A stretch of DNA of 64,000 nt from Nephrocerus scutellatus (GCA_947095585.1 OX352763.1:28197462-28261461), one strand, 5' to 3'. Shown: positions 46,151 to 57,130, counted from the first letter of the stretch. A program made the numbers and translations. The notes: generated by a model not told the origin, from the sequence alone.

Positions 46151-47145
46151 CTAAATAAAATAATTTGAAGTTTATAGACATTACTACGTAGTCAATGTTG
46201 GTAATAAAGTTTATAATTTTTTTCTTGTAGTTTAAAAACTCTGGTTATAAGTAACCGTTGTATTGTGAATAGACGCCTGATGCTTATGTCAAATTATCAA
46301 TCCGATTGCGCTTTAATCTGGGGGTCGATTATTTAAACATTTCAACTTTCGAATGTCGTCACATTTATCGACATTTCGACTAAGCGCGATTATTGAGTCA
46401 TACGACTAGTCGTAATTTCGATTGAATTGTTTGTGTTTCAGTCGAACATATATTTGCAGCTCGACTGGGAAATATATGTAATTAAAATTATTATTTTTGT
46501 ATGAAATCAAACACGTAATTAAGTTATAAGTAATAATTTTTAATTTTTTTAATGTTATATATAAGATTATTATTAAAATAAAATAAAAATATTTAAAATT
46601 TTTAATCTATTATACTGCTACATTCATTTTAATGACACGAGCAGCACCGACCTTTTGGCGGTTTTTTTAGTAATACGTAATACGATGTAATTTGTAAGTT
46701 TGTCAAAACAAATTTCGTTGCTTACATAGAGTATTAAATTTAATAAATAAAAATATTAGTTTTATTTAAAAAAAAACATGTAAGTATATAGTTTTTTAAA
46801 TATTGAATAACACCAAGATTATAAAGAACTAGCGGAAATACCCGGCGTTTCCCGGCTGCCCCATCCCACTGACCACCACCAAGTATACACCCGCCCACTG
46901 ACTGAAAAAATGTTTGTCGTAAATGCTTTAATAATAGCGATATGTCGAAATTACGACTTTGAGGAAATCGAAAGATGACAAATACATAATCTGCCCCCAT
47001 CTAAATAAAATGATTTGACGTTTCCTTATTCCTCGGCAATTAAAATACTCCTATAGAAATCGTTCTATTGTGAATTGACACTTGATGCCTATACCAAAGT
47101 ATCAAAACGATAACGCTTTATTCTGAATTGAAGAAGATATGAAGA
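46150..47145. repeat. Pair of diverged direct repeats with family-P DNA nearby
   Basis: CTAAATAAAATAATTTGAAG (46151) and CTAAATAAAATGATTTGACG (47001) each precede, ~90-100 bp on, TATTGTGAATNGAC-CTGATGC text (46260, 47067) and AATCCGATTGCGCTTTA / AAAACGATAACGCTTTA. Family-P head CCCGGCGTTTCCCGGCTGCC sits at 46843-46862. Confidence 0.5.
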
Positions 47146-47769
47146 GTAAAAAATTTCACCGCGTCAAACGCGTAGGACTAGGACAGCTGATTTATGTTTA
47201 TTTTTTTATTACATCGTATCGTAAGTAAATGTTTTGAAGTTATAAACGCGATATTAATTATTTTCATAATTTTCTGAAATATAATTTACAGTAAATTAAT
47301 TAAATTAAATAAGCAAAAATCAAACTGAAGTAATGAATAGCAAATATACGTAATACGGCAACCTAGAAGTAAATATGTTGGTTAGTTTTTATGTGAAGAT
47401 TAATACCGTAAACTACGCTGTAACGCATAGCTCGTTTCAAAAAAAGTATTAAAATAACATTTATGAATTCAACACTATAAGTTAAAAATAATTCTTTTCC
47501 ACTTGATAAAAATTAAAACTGGAATAATTTATTTGCATTGTTATCTCTCAACATGTCAGAGGTTATCACATAGGCTCACATAGTGACGATTATATATTCC
47601 TTGGCCAATACAATTCCATTTGGACGTTTGTTTTTTCCAATCATGGCATTTTGTTCACTTTTTCAGATTAAGATTATACATTTTTTGCAAAACGACCGTA
47701 CAATTGAAGAAAGAAATATAATTTTTTGAAACTGCATTTAAAAAGGTTCTTTCGACATTAAACAAAATA
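47146..47769. promoter_or_regulatory. 5' flank of Shmt
   Basis: AT-rich region upstream of the mitochondrial-leader ATG at 47770. No clear TATA/Inr pair recognised; TSS and core promoter not assigned. Confidence 0.3.
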
Positions 47770-50700
47770 ATGCCTACCATTAGTCGTGCCATCTGCAGTC
47801 TGGGGCAAAAAACATCACCACTTCATCAACGACTGCCAATTAGCAAATTCAAAAACATTCGGTATTTTACGATAAGCGGCTCAACTGGTTTGTTGAGCTC
47901 TTCAGATTTCATTAATAAACTTCTGAGAGTAAACTCGGCAGCAGCGGCACCAAGTGAAAGTAAAAGCTGTGTTTTTCGAAATATTTCTGTGGCCAATTAT
48001 TCAACTGTAAGTACTTTTTGTTTTATTTTTCGTTTAATTTGCACTTTTATTCTTTCCTCTATCGCACTAGATTAACAACAATAGAGACAATTTCCATACA
48101 TAAAATACACATGGTACAGTGATTTGGGGTTAGTTCGCAGTTCGCACTGCCACTGAGGCATTGTTTATGTACCACACGCACATGAATGTTTTCTGTCAAA
48201 GTGATAAAGCGTAAGGGGATCGACTGTGCGCAGACGAGTTTCTGGGCTAGAAAATTATCTGTTTTTGTGTTTTTACTCCAGGTTTCAAATGTATTACCAA
48301 CTTGCTATTCCCGGCCGCACACATGAATCCCCACCATGCTATCACTGCCAAACCTAAAAGCGCCACCTCGATCGTATTCGCACTATGTGTTTTCCCAAGA
48401 TTTGTTAAGACGCATATTTTGTGAAAGTTTGAGCTCAATCGGCTGTCTATTTTTTGAATTTTAGTGTCGTATTACAAAGCAACACACATTCTTATATATA
48501 TATATATATATAATAGTACGTACAAAGCAACGCAGCACATAGCACGCAGTCATGATGCCGCTATAGGCAAAACAAAACCTTCTCTGCAGAAAGCCCAACT
48601 GTTCCGGTGGTGCACAGAACATGCTTAGAAAAATCCCAAAATGTTTATGTATTGATAATCGATTAAAGAGCAAAATCCATATACAATTTTTCTGTTTCCC
48701 ACTACAGCATCTTACATCTTTTTTGTACACTGTATTCACATCCCACAAACACAGACGCGCTTGGGATTGGTTTACAGCATTAGTATGCGTACAGTTGGGC
48801 TTTCTATAGAGAATGTTTCGGCTATGGGTGTGATGTTCGTAAAAAACATAGAAAGCAGCGTAGCCCACAGCATTATGATGCGCGCCCGATTTTTCGTCGA
48901 CTTTAGTTGTTTAGTTACAAAATTAATCGCCACAAAAGGTCCTTTTATTTAAACGGGATAATATATAACCTGTAGAAGAGTATAGAAGAGCTGTACAGGA
49001 AGCTTTCATCCAGATAGAGCAGGCGGCACGAAATCTGGGGCTGCACATAAATTAGAGCAAAACAAAGTACATGGTGGCCACGTCTGCGATTAGAAGATCC
49101 AACATTGGTACCTCAATTCAAATAGTGGAGCGCGAATTTGAAGTAGTGCAATCGTTTAACTGTCTCTGGTCAACTATAGCAGCCGATAACAGCATGGAAC
49201 CAGAAATACGCGCACGGTTGCTAAAAGCTAACAAAGCCTACTGTCTGTCAAGACTCTTCAAATCCAGGAACTTAACCATAACATCCAAGCTGCTGGTATA
49301 TAAGACCATGGTCATACCAGTACTTACATATGGATCCGAGACTTAGCAAAAGCATTCTGACCGCTTAGCCGCGTCCGAGAGAAAAGTCTTACGGATAATT
49401 GTTGGCCCCCATATGTGAGGAAGGATGATTCCGGAGACTATAATGATGAGATCTACTAGCGTTACCGTGATGTCGACATCGTGAAGAGAATTGAGCTTGG
49501 TAGGCTCGGGTGGGCAGGACACTTAGCTCGCATGAGCGAAGATGATTCTGCTCGGAAAGTTCTTTGCGATAGGATTTATGGAACACGACAGCGAGGCTGA
49601 AAGGATGACGTAGACTAAGACGCCCAGAGTTTGGGGATGCAAAACTGGGTGATATCGGCTCAAAATCAGGGCCGGTGGAGAGACTTTTTGCGGGAGGCCA
49701 GGACCGGACCGCGGTTGTAGAGAGTCAAGTATGATGATGAATGCCATATAACGGAAGAAAGATCAATTTTTACTTCCCAAAATTGCCTGCTTCTAATCTA
49801 GTGAATCGCAGTGTTAAGTGTAGTTATATTTTCGTTGAAAATCTAAAAGTTGCGTTCCGGTTATCATCTTAAGTACTTAAGTACTGGTGCTCAATGAGCA
49901 ATCTCTCTGCAAGGAACATGTATGGTTATTATTTTTCACTCCAACAATACAGTAGAATGTTTAAAAATCTACTAAAATACTAAAATAGAAAATTAGAATA
50001 TTATCTGTTTTTTAAATAATAATGCTTGTCTTTCTAATATAATTAAAAAAAAACTCATTGACCTAATGATAACGGCGCATAATGTCACTAAAACCGCAAA
50101 AGATTATAAATATTTTTCAAGAGATCACCAGATTAAAAAGATCACACCCATTGCAATATAATAAAAACATTCTCGAGAGTGATTTAAAAATTATTAAGGC
50201 GTTTCGTTGCTAAGTTAGCAAGTGTACGACGTTTCTTGCCTTTTAACATTTTGTTGAAGAAAGAAGTATATTTCTGTAATCCGTGCTGCAAATAGCTTAT
50301 TTTCGTAATCGGGCAAGTGCATTGCTGTTATTTATTTATTGAATTTTTTAAAATTTATTATTATCGATTGAAATGCATTTAGAAAACTGTACAACAACAT
50401 GTTTTTCTACCAGCTGCCAGTCTGTTATCAGTGATAGTTTATGACCCCTGCTTTTCATCGAAGCAAATTGGCAGACCTCGGAAAGATTTTCATGATTCAA
50501 TTCAATTCCTGCGCGACTGTCTGTTGAAGAATACAATTTTTTCATTTTTAAATATAAAAAAAAAACGGTACTCTGTTTTAAATTTAACTTTCATTTGCAG
50601 AAAATGTCTCAAAAACCAGAACAACTCTATGGAACTTTGTCCGAAATCGATCCGGAGCTTTCGGATTTAATTCGTTCGGAGAAGAAGCGACAGACGGCCA

Positions 50701-52064
50701 GTTTGGAGTTGATTGCTAGTGAGAATTTCACATCGGTATCTGTGCTGGAGTGTCTCTCCTCATGCTTGACAAATAAATACTCAGAGGGTCTGCCCGGCAA
50801 GAGGTAAGCAATAAGTTACAGGAGGCGTAAATATCCTTAAATCGAATTTCTCGCCTTTAGGTATTACGGTGGCAATCAGTTCATTGACAAAATCGAAGTT
50901 CTCGCTCAGAAACGTGCTCTCGAAGCGTTCAATCTCAACCCAGAGGAATGGGGTGTCAATGTGCAGCCCTATTCTGGATCGCCAGCGAATTTTGCTGTTT
51001 ACACTGGCATCTGCCAGCCTCATGACAGAATAATGGGTTTGGATTTGCCCGATGGTGGACATTTGACTCACGGTTTCATGACTGCAACAAAAAAAATCTC
51101 AGCCACTTCGATTTTCTTCGAAAGTATGCCATACAAGGTCGACGCAAAAACTGGCCTCATTGACTACGATCAGCTAGAGGTTAATGCAAAGCTGTTCAAA
51201 CCAAAAGTTATCATTGCCGGAATTTCATGTTATTCACGTTGCCTGGACTATGCTCGTTTTAAGAAAATTGCCGAAGCTAACGACGCTTACCTGCTTGCCG
51301 ATATGGCACACATTTCGGGTCTTGTTGCTGCCGGTCTCATTCCAAGTCCGTTCGAATATGCTGATATTGTTAGCACTACAACGCACAAGACTCTGCGTGG
51401 CCCACGTGCTGGTGTTATCTTCTTCCGCAAGGGTGTACGCAAAGTGAAGCCGAACGGAACCCAAGTAATGTACGACATAGAGGACCGTATTAATGCAGCT
51501 GTCTTTCCTGGCCTCCAAGGTGGTCCACACAATAATGCCATTGCTGCAATTGCAACCACTATGAAGCAAGTTAAAACGCCCGAATTTGTCGCATATCAGA
51601 AACAAGTTATCGCTAATGCCCGTCGTTTAGCTGATGGCCTGCAGAAGAACGGCTACACCGTTGTCACTGGTGGTACTGATGTGCATCTAATTCTTGTCGA
51701 TTTGCGCAATGTCGGGCTAAACGGTAGCCGAGCCGAGTACGTCCTTGAAGAAGTATCTATTGCTTGCAATAAAAATACCGTACCTGGTGATAAGTCCGCC
51801 CTCTATCCATCGGGTATACGACTTGGAACGCCAGCGCTTACAACTCGTGGTCTTGTCGAGACAGACATTGATGCTGTCGTCGAGTATATTCATTGTGCTT
51901 TGCAAATTGGCTTGGAAGCAAGCAAAATCTCTGGACCCAAAATTGCCGACTTTAACGAGGTGGTACATAAAAACGCCGACATTACTGCCAAGATCACTGC
52001 GCTTCGGTCTTGTGTTGAACAGTTTAGCGAAAAATTCCCTCTGCCCGGTTGTGGCGATTTGTAA
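47770..52064 (+). CDS. Shmt: Serine hydroxymethyltransferase, mitochondrial and cytosolic forms
   Basis: Exons 47770-48006, 50601-50803 and 50861-52064 join in frame to 547 aa. Starting at the ATG at 50604 gives a 467-aa form, the usual cytosolic SHMT length. The enzyme is PLP-dependent and interconverts serine plus tetrahydrofolate with glycine plus 5,10-methylene-THF. Exon 1 encodes an Arg/Ser/Lys-rich, acid-poor leader ([16 protein letters not shown]), as expected for mitochondrial import. Conserved landmarks: [50 protein letters not shown], and [14 protein letters not shown] with the PLP lysine at ~233 (cytosolic numbering, ~313 in the long form). Phase-0 joining (NYST then KMSQ) and one frame argue for two starts from alternative first exons. 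Intron 1 (2594 bp) holds a family-Q repeat, a MITE and a LINE-A piece. Confidence 0.95.
48285..48960 (+). repeat. Dispersed repeat family Q, copy 1 (in Shmt intron 1), interrupted by a MITE
   Basis: Shares with 61986-62480 the strings CGCATATTNTGTGAAAGTTT, TCGGNTGTCTANTTTTTGA, GTGTCGTATTACAAANCAAC, TAGTACGTACAAAGCANCGC and ATTTAAACNGGANAATATAN. Contains a (TA)n tract. Class unresolved. Confidence 0.75.
48563..48825. mobile_element. 263-bp MITE with ~37-bp terminal inverted repeats
   Basis: Ends pair as ATAGGC-AAAACA...TTCTCT--AGAAAGCCCAACTG against the reverse of CAGTTGGGCTTTCT..AGAGAA...GGCTAT. The copy of family Q at 62250-62290 (GCCGCTATATGGCGTGATG) is the empty site, lacking exactly this block. 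No coding capacity. Confidence 0.8.
48990..49748 (+). pseudogene. LINE-A 3' fragment (RT C-terminus), in Shmt intron 1
   Basis: Reads [34 protein letters not shown], then [18 protein letters not shown] and a stop. Remnants of the terminal region ([16 protein letters not shown]) follow in other frames, ending at the family's 3' end CAGGACCGGACCGCGGTTGT. Sense orientation relative to Shmt. Confidence 0.8.
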
Positions 52065-52465
52065 GGAGTGAATTGGTATTCAAAGATACATATATTTTTT
52101 TATAATTAAAGAAGATGAGAAAAACATGTACAATTAAATGTTATATCCTCTTTTATATTTAACCCAGAGTATTTTTGTGTGTGACAAGTTTAAATCTTAC
52201 GTACATTTTAAAAGTTGGCGAACTTGAACGTCGATCGCCTTGGTCGATCCAACTGATTAGCAGTAATTGCTTATAAAAGAGAGTGATTTTTCTCCCAATC
52301 CTCATGAGTTTACACAGAGGCTATAACTTTGTCAACAAAATGTTCTTCCAGTTTTATGTACAAATAGTAATACTACTAGGGGGACAAACAAAAAAAAACT
52401 AATTACCTACAATTAATACTACAATGCGACGACGTTTTTTATCATTTCGGTTTGGCGACATTCAC
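52065..52465. terminator. 3' UTR space between convergent Shmt and zinc-finger gene
   Basis: Tail-to-tail arrangement: Shmt stops at 52064 (+) and the zinc-finger exon stops at 52469 (-). A variant poly(A) hexamer ATTAAA at ~52104 could serve Shmt; no AATAAA is obvious there. Confidence 0.35.
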
Positions 52466-52468
52466 ACA

Positions 52469-52689
52469 TTAAATAAACTCCATTTTGATGCACTCCTTTG
52501 TGACGCGCATATCTCGATGGAAACGTGAATTATGCGTCGATAAGGACCACTTTGTTTTAAAACTTTTATTACACATCGAACAATCGTGCTCTTTGGCTGC
52601 AATCATTGAATGTTTTGATGCGTTGTGCCGTCGCAGAGCCGATACCGATTGCAGTTTTCGATTGCACACCTTACATTGCAGCGTTGGAT
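52469..52689 (-). CDS. 3'-terminal exon with two C2H2 zinc fingers (alternative exon 1)
   Basis: Opens after a strong acceptor (CTTCTTTCCAG) with AT|CCAACG, so the first codon is completed from the upstream exon as (G)AT. It encodes DPTLQ, finger CKVCNRKLQSVSALRRHNAS (C-X2-C...H-X4-H), finger CSMCNKSFKTKWSLSTHNSR, and stops after KMEFI. Paired C2H2 fingers on a separate last exon are the hallmark of insect BTB zinc-finger genes (broad, fruitless, lola, tramtrack types), where this exon sets DNA specificity. The BTB and linker exons are not in the window, so the gene is not named. Same phase and first residue as 61467-61675. Confidence 0.8.
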
Positions 52690-52761
52690 CTGGAAAGAAG
52701 AGTTTGGAAAGAATTGGTTAAAATGCGAGTGGAATTTTGAATGCTCAATAAAATTTTAAAA

Positions 52762-52920
52762 ATGTCTTCAATGTATAAAAATGTATGTCTGTTCTCGGTT
52801 AAGACCTCGAAGACCGTTCCTCCGATATAGCTGAAATTTTGGGTCGCGGTGGGGACGGTTGGGGTAAATGTACGGGTTAGTGTGATGATGGTGTTGAGGG
52901 GTTGACAAGATATTGTTTGT
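52762..52920 (+). repeat. Dispersed repeat family P, tail piece, opposite orientation
   Basis: GACCGTTCCTCCGATATAGC, TGAAATTTTGGG and GGGGACGGTTGGGGT match the reverse of 6715-6850. Confidence 0.7.
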
Positions 52921-53160
52921 ATGAAAGTCCGAGGTATGTTTTATATGCAAATTGCAATGATAAATACTTAGCTGGTGGTACTGCTGTTTTTGTGAAAATG
53001 GTATCTCAATTCTTAGTGCTTCACTCAGCATGGACTGTGTACTAATCAGAGTTGTATTAAAAATTTTCTCTCTTGATATTATCTGCATATATCAACTCCA
53101 GTCAATTCAAACTAACATCTTTCTGCATGATTATGAAGCTCTATTGAATGCTATGAATGG
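52921..53160. other. Spacer between repeats
   Basis: No feature recognised. Confidence 0.4.
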
Positions 53161-53164
53161 TTCA

Positions 53165-53385
53165 GATATTTGTACGAGGGTGGTGGCAATAAGTCCCTGA
53201 AAATTAACACAAATTGTGTCGTCACCTTAAATGTATCAGTTTTTTTGTTGTCAAGAATTATCTTTCAAAAGAACGCACCCAAATTTTCAGACAGATCTGT
53301 CAAATAGTTTTGTTGTGGCAGCCATTTTATATAACGAGCATTTTCGTTAAAATGTTTGTGCTCTCAACAAGCTAACTTTTTTGGT
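53165..53385 (+). mobile_element. mariner-type 5' end, coding part missing
   Basis: Starts TACGAGGGTGGTGGCAATAA, the form of a mariner terminal repeat, and runs to about 53355, where an ATG may begin a lost transposase. It stops where LINE-C text starts. Not the same mariner family as 9990. Confidence 0.5.
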
Positions 53386-53387
53386 TT

Positions 53388-55265
53388 AGGGGTAAATCCT
53401 CACAAAACTGAGCTTGTCATATTCACCAGGAAATATAAAGTTCCACTTATTAACCCTCCTTATATAAAAGCTATAAGCTTAACATTCTCTGATAGAGCCT
53501 TATTTTGGAGAGAGAGCTGATCTGGAAACCTAACATACAAGAAAGAGTTCGTAAAGACACAGTGGCACTCTTCTCATGCAAAAAAAGCCATTGGTAGCCG
53601 ATGGGGTCTTCAACCCCATATAACCCATTGGCTATATACAGCGGTAGTAACACCTACTCTTCTAAACGGTGTGACTGTATGGTGGACTGCCTTAAATAAA
53701 AAAGTAAATCTTGACAAATTAAGCAAAGTCCAAAGATCAGCTTGTCTATGTATGAGCGGAGCATTTCTTACAACCTCCTCCAACGCATTGGACATTCTGT
53801 TCGACCTTACACCACTCGACATTTACAGCAAGCAGGTAGCTGCTAGTTCGGCTATTCGTCATAATGCTATCTCCCAGTGGACTAGAAATGAAATCGGTCA
53901 CTCCACTATTCTGAATTTAGACAGGAACCCAGATAACATAGACTATACCATTCCGCAACAAAACGTCCAGGTCACCTTCTTCTCCAGAACAATCTGGGAC
54001 GAAGACGCCTACCTGAAACATTCATTTTTACACAGACACGGGTCAAATACTAATGACGGAGTCGGTGGAGGTGTTTTTTCAAAGAAGCTAAATCTTAGCC
54101 TCTCTTTTCGTCTTCCAAATCACTGTAGTGTTGTCCAGGCTGAAATTATGGCGATCAGTGAAGTCTTGTCTTGGCTGAAGATATCCGTATATTCTAAGTA
54201 TATTCTCATAGCCAAGCTGCACTGAAATCCCTGGAATTAGTCTCCACAAATTCAACTCTAGCCCATAACTGCCGTTCATCTCTCGTGGAGATGGCGGAGC
54301 AGTTCAATATCCACCTGTGTTGGGTGCCGAGGCACAGAGACATTCCGGGTAGCTGTATGGATGAAGAACTCGCCAAGCAGGGAACTACACTATCCTTCTT
54401 ACCTGAATATGGTTCCATAGGCATACAAATCGCTACATGCAAATTCTTGTTAAAGCGGGAAAATTAACTGTAGGTGGTCAAACGGTACAACTTGCATAGC
54501 GACAAAGCAGATCTGGCCCAAGCTAGATCCGAAACGCTCCAAGTGTTTGATCTCTCAAAAAAGATCGCACATCGGTGCTATTGTTGTTGTAGCAACTCCA
54601 GGTTTGGGAGTGGACCCAAGTGATCCAATCTCAAACCTGTTGTTGTGTTGAAGATATTTGGCCCAATGTCTTGATAGGTATTGGGGTCCTTTCGGTCAAA
54701 CGGTAAAACTTGCATAGCGACAAAGCAGATCTGGCCCAATCTGCAACCGAAACGCTCCAAGTGTTTAATCTCTCAAAAAGATCGCACACCGGTGCTAATG
54801 TTGTTATTGATGCAGCAACTCCAGGTTTGGGAGTGGATTCAATCTCAAACCTGTTGTTGTGTTGACGATCTTTGGCCCAATGTCTTGATAGGTATTGGGG
54901 TCCTTTCGGTGCGTAGAACCAATCGTCGTGGAAAGGATCGATGCTATTTTAGGTGTCATCACTGGACACTGTCTCATAGGCAGGCATGCAGCAAGACTTG
55001 GAGTCTTCTCGAACGACTTCTGCAGAAGCTGCATGGATGAGGAGGAGGAGGAGACCATCGTCCATCTTCTCTGTACTTGTCTAGCCCTCTCCAAAATGTA
55101 AACTCCATTTGGAAACTTTCTTCTACAACGACACTAATCATCTCATCAACATTGACATTAGTAGTCTCCTACGCTTCATACGAAGCTCTAATTTTTTCTA
55201 ACCCGTGTGGTATCACAATGGACCATTACTGGTCTAAGTGTGTCGGTTTCACTGACAGCCACCTT
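53388..55265 (+). pseudogene. LINE-C (R1/LOA-like), longest 3' copy with internal duplication
   Basis: Begins just after the RT active site (GLGVNPHKTELVIFTRKYK). Continues with DKLSKVQRSACLCMSGAFLT, LDILFDLTPLDIYSKQVAAS, RNase H (NDGVGGGVFSKKL, VVQAEIMAISEVLSWLK, AEQFNIHLCWVPRHRDIPG) and a CCHC-type tail (FCRSCMDEEEEETIVHLLCT). An approximately 218-bp unit is duplicated at 54477-54905. The 3' end is CTTAACCTAACCTAACC, with no poly(A). Frameshifts break it. Confidence 0.85.
54477..54905 (+). repeat. 218-bp tandem duplication inside the LINE-C copy
   Basis: GTCAAACGGTA-AACTTGCATAGCGACAAAG occurs at 54477 and 54695 (given here as two joined parts). Each copy is followed by TTGTTGTTGTAGCAACTCCA-type non-LINE text and GGTATTGGGGTCCTTTCGG. 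The second half of the unit is absent from the copy at 11340-11470, so a foreign segment was inserted and then duplicated. Confidence 0.75.
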
Positions 55266-55378
55266 AACCTAACCTAACCTTGGTAGAATTCCTCATCTGG
55301 CGATCCTTGCTCTTTTTACTGTTCCGAGTACACAGACGAGATTCTTTTACCGGACTGTTTCCTTTGCCGGAGCACGTA
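55266..55378 (-). pseudogene. LINE-A scrap adjoining the LINE-C 3' end
   Basis: Plus-strand text TTGGTAGAATTCCTCATCTGG, GACGAGATTCTTTTACCGG, TTTGCCGGAGCA matches 11822-11930, where LINE-C also abuts it at the same base. Confidence 0.65.
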
Positions 55379-56205
55379 CAAAGATTTGAAAAGCTACGAT
55401 TTTTCTTTACCATTCTATTTTTATTGTTCGTATAAAAACACAGTTTTATTAACAATGATAAAATACAAAAGAAAAACAAAACAAAGTTGTATGAATATGA
55501 TAATAAGTTAAATGGTAAATATTATTAATATGATTTCAAAAATGTGTATTTAAAGAAGTAAATTGTCAAATTAGTTGCATATCAATTTTTATGAACTGCT
55601 CGATAACCGAGTCTGACGTGTCGCACCCAGTATGCCATCATTTATTCATGAAACCAATAAGTGAAAGGAATCAAAAACGCTTGAGCGACGCACCTATAGA
55701 TACCTAAACGGTTCATGTGTTCATTTCGTTCCATTATCAAATGAATCGGAATCTAGGAGGCCAGGATTCGGACCCCGATTATGATGATGTTCTGTCGGAA
55801 TCAAAGTATCAATGAAAATTTCGTGCCATTGTACCTCCTATTCACTATAGAGTTCCTGTTCATGTTTCCTTTACAGTTCTCCTCCCATTCAGATTAGTTT
55901 TCGTTCGCCTCCCATTCAATTTAGTTTCATTCAGAGTTTTCAATAGAAAAACGGGTATTTCTAGTTGCTCAATAGGAATCCTTAAACGAATTATTTACAC
56001 AACTGAATCGGAAATGAAAAGAAGACGGGTAACAGAGGCTGTTCCATGGTAGTCTGCCTTAATGTCTTTTACTATTCTTTTTATTACGGACAATCCTCCA
56101 CATATACGCGTAATATGTTTTTCTCTATCTTATATCTACTTCTTAAGAACGTATTGCACTTTCTAGTAACACTACTTCTTTAGACGATCACTTAGAAGTG
56201 AAAAT
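55379..56205. other. Spacer, no supported gene
   Basis: AT-rich, short frames only. 56209-56400 on the minus strand is an open Ser/Arg/Glu-rich frame directly 3' of the DUF4806 gene, read more simply as its 3' UTR, although a GTGAGT donor at 56409-56410 leaves room for a spliced alternative end. Confidence 0.4.
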
Positions 56206-56405
56206 TCCTTAAATTAAACTTGTTGACGTGGTGGTTCGTTCCCTTTTAATGTTGTCAAATTCATCTCTGCTTCGCTGTTCCTCCTCTCCTCGCATACTTT
56301 CCAAATTTTGAATATTACTTGAAGTGGAACTTTTTTTCTGTCCTTTCCTAACATAGTTTATTATGTCATTATTACTTATAGTTTTGGATGTGCAATGTTT
56401 AATAC

Positions 56406-57130
56406 TCACTGGCGTCTCAATCGCTGTCCACTGTGCTTCAGGGCACTGTTTTGTATGAATGCATCAACTTGCAATTCGCTTGCTGTCTTATCAGCCAGAC
56501 GTAGGACGCCAGAAATGAATTTCCTCACTTGAATCAGGTTAAAAAAGGACAGCTTGGCCGTTCCTGATATACCGCGCCAAGTGTACATTTGTAGCAGTTC
56601 ATCCTTGAATAGGAAATTAACAAAGGTTAAGCCAACTTTATTTAACTGCATGGTGCCGCTGGTGCCACAAATGCTGGATAATGCTTTTGTCTGATAAAAT
56701 TTGTACATTTTTACAATGAAATCATTAAAAGACATATTTTCTCAATACCAGTTTGACTTTTGTCTCTGTATTTTCCAAATCTTTCTCAAATGCTTGCAAC
56801 TCTTGAACTGTTCCGAGGGGAAATTTAAAATTTTCAAAGATCTTATTGTTATCATCTAGATTTGCCTGTTGCCTGCTTGCGACCAAAGATTCTGTCAACT
56901 CCTTTTGGTTATTCGCAATCACTCGTAGCACTTGCAAGACTTTGTCATATTTATGACCTAATTCTCTTTGTTGTCGTTCAATGGCTTCGAGCTTCATTTT
57001 CGCTGAAAAAATAAATGCATTTCAGATTAACTTAATAAATGCATACATATATGTACGTATGTATACAGTTTTCACATTAAGTTGATTGAGTGATTTTTAA
57101 CAATTTTTTATCCTTACCCTGGGATAACAT
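56406..57130 (-). CDS. DUF4806 domain protein, complete, three exons, 183 aa
   Basis: Exons complement(57118-57130, 56749-57002, 56406-56690) join in frame: ATG TTA TCC CAG G, then CG AAA ATG AAG, then (after CTG) ACA AAA GCA. An in-frame TGA directly precedes the ATG, fixing the start. Residues ~5-45 form a likely coiled coil (LEAIERQQRELGHKYDKVLQ), followed by FKFPLGTVQELQAFEKDLEN and, across the 58-bp intron, TKALSSICGTSGTMQLNKVG, FLFKDELLQMYTWRGISG and FNLIQVRKFISGVL. That order (Leu-rich helix, GTSG turn, TDEL/YTW-like helix) fits DUF4806, a domain of unknown function common in insects. It lies between two alternative zinc-finger exons on the same strand. Confidence 0.8.

Noticed and set aside
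51184..51968. Open frames on both strands within Shmt exon 3
   Set aside because: Shadows of the conserved SHMT coding sequence.
55255..55285. True telomeric repeat tract
   Set aside because: Only two to three CCTAA-like units, located exactly at a LINE 3' end in a gene region.
56209..56400. Separate Ser/Arg-rich gene 3' of DUF4806
   Set aside because: Likely the 3' UTR; kept as a possible alternative end only.
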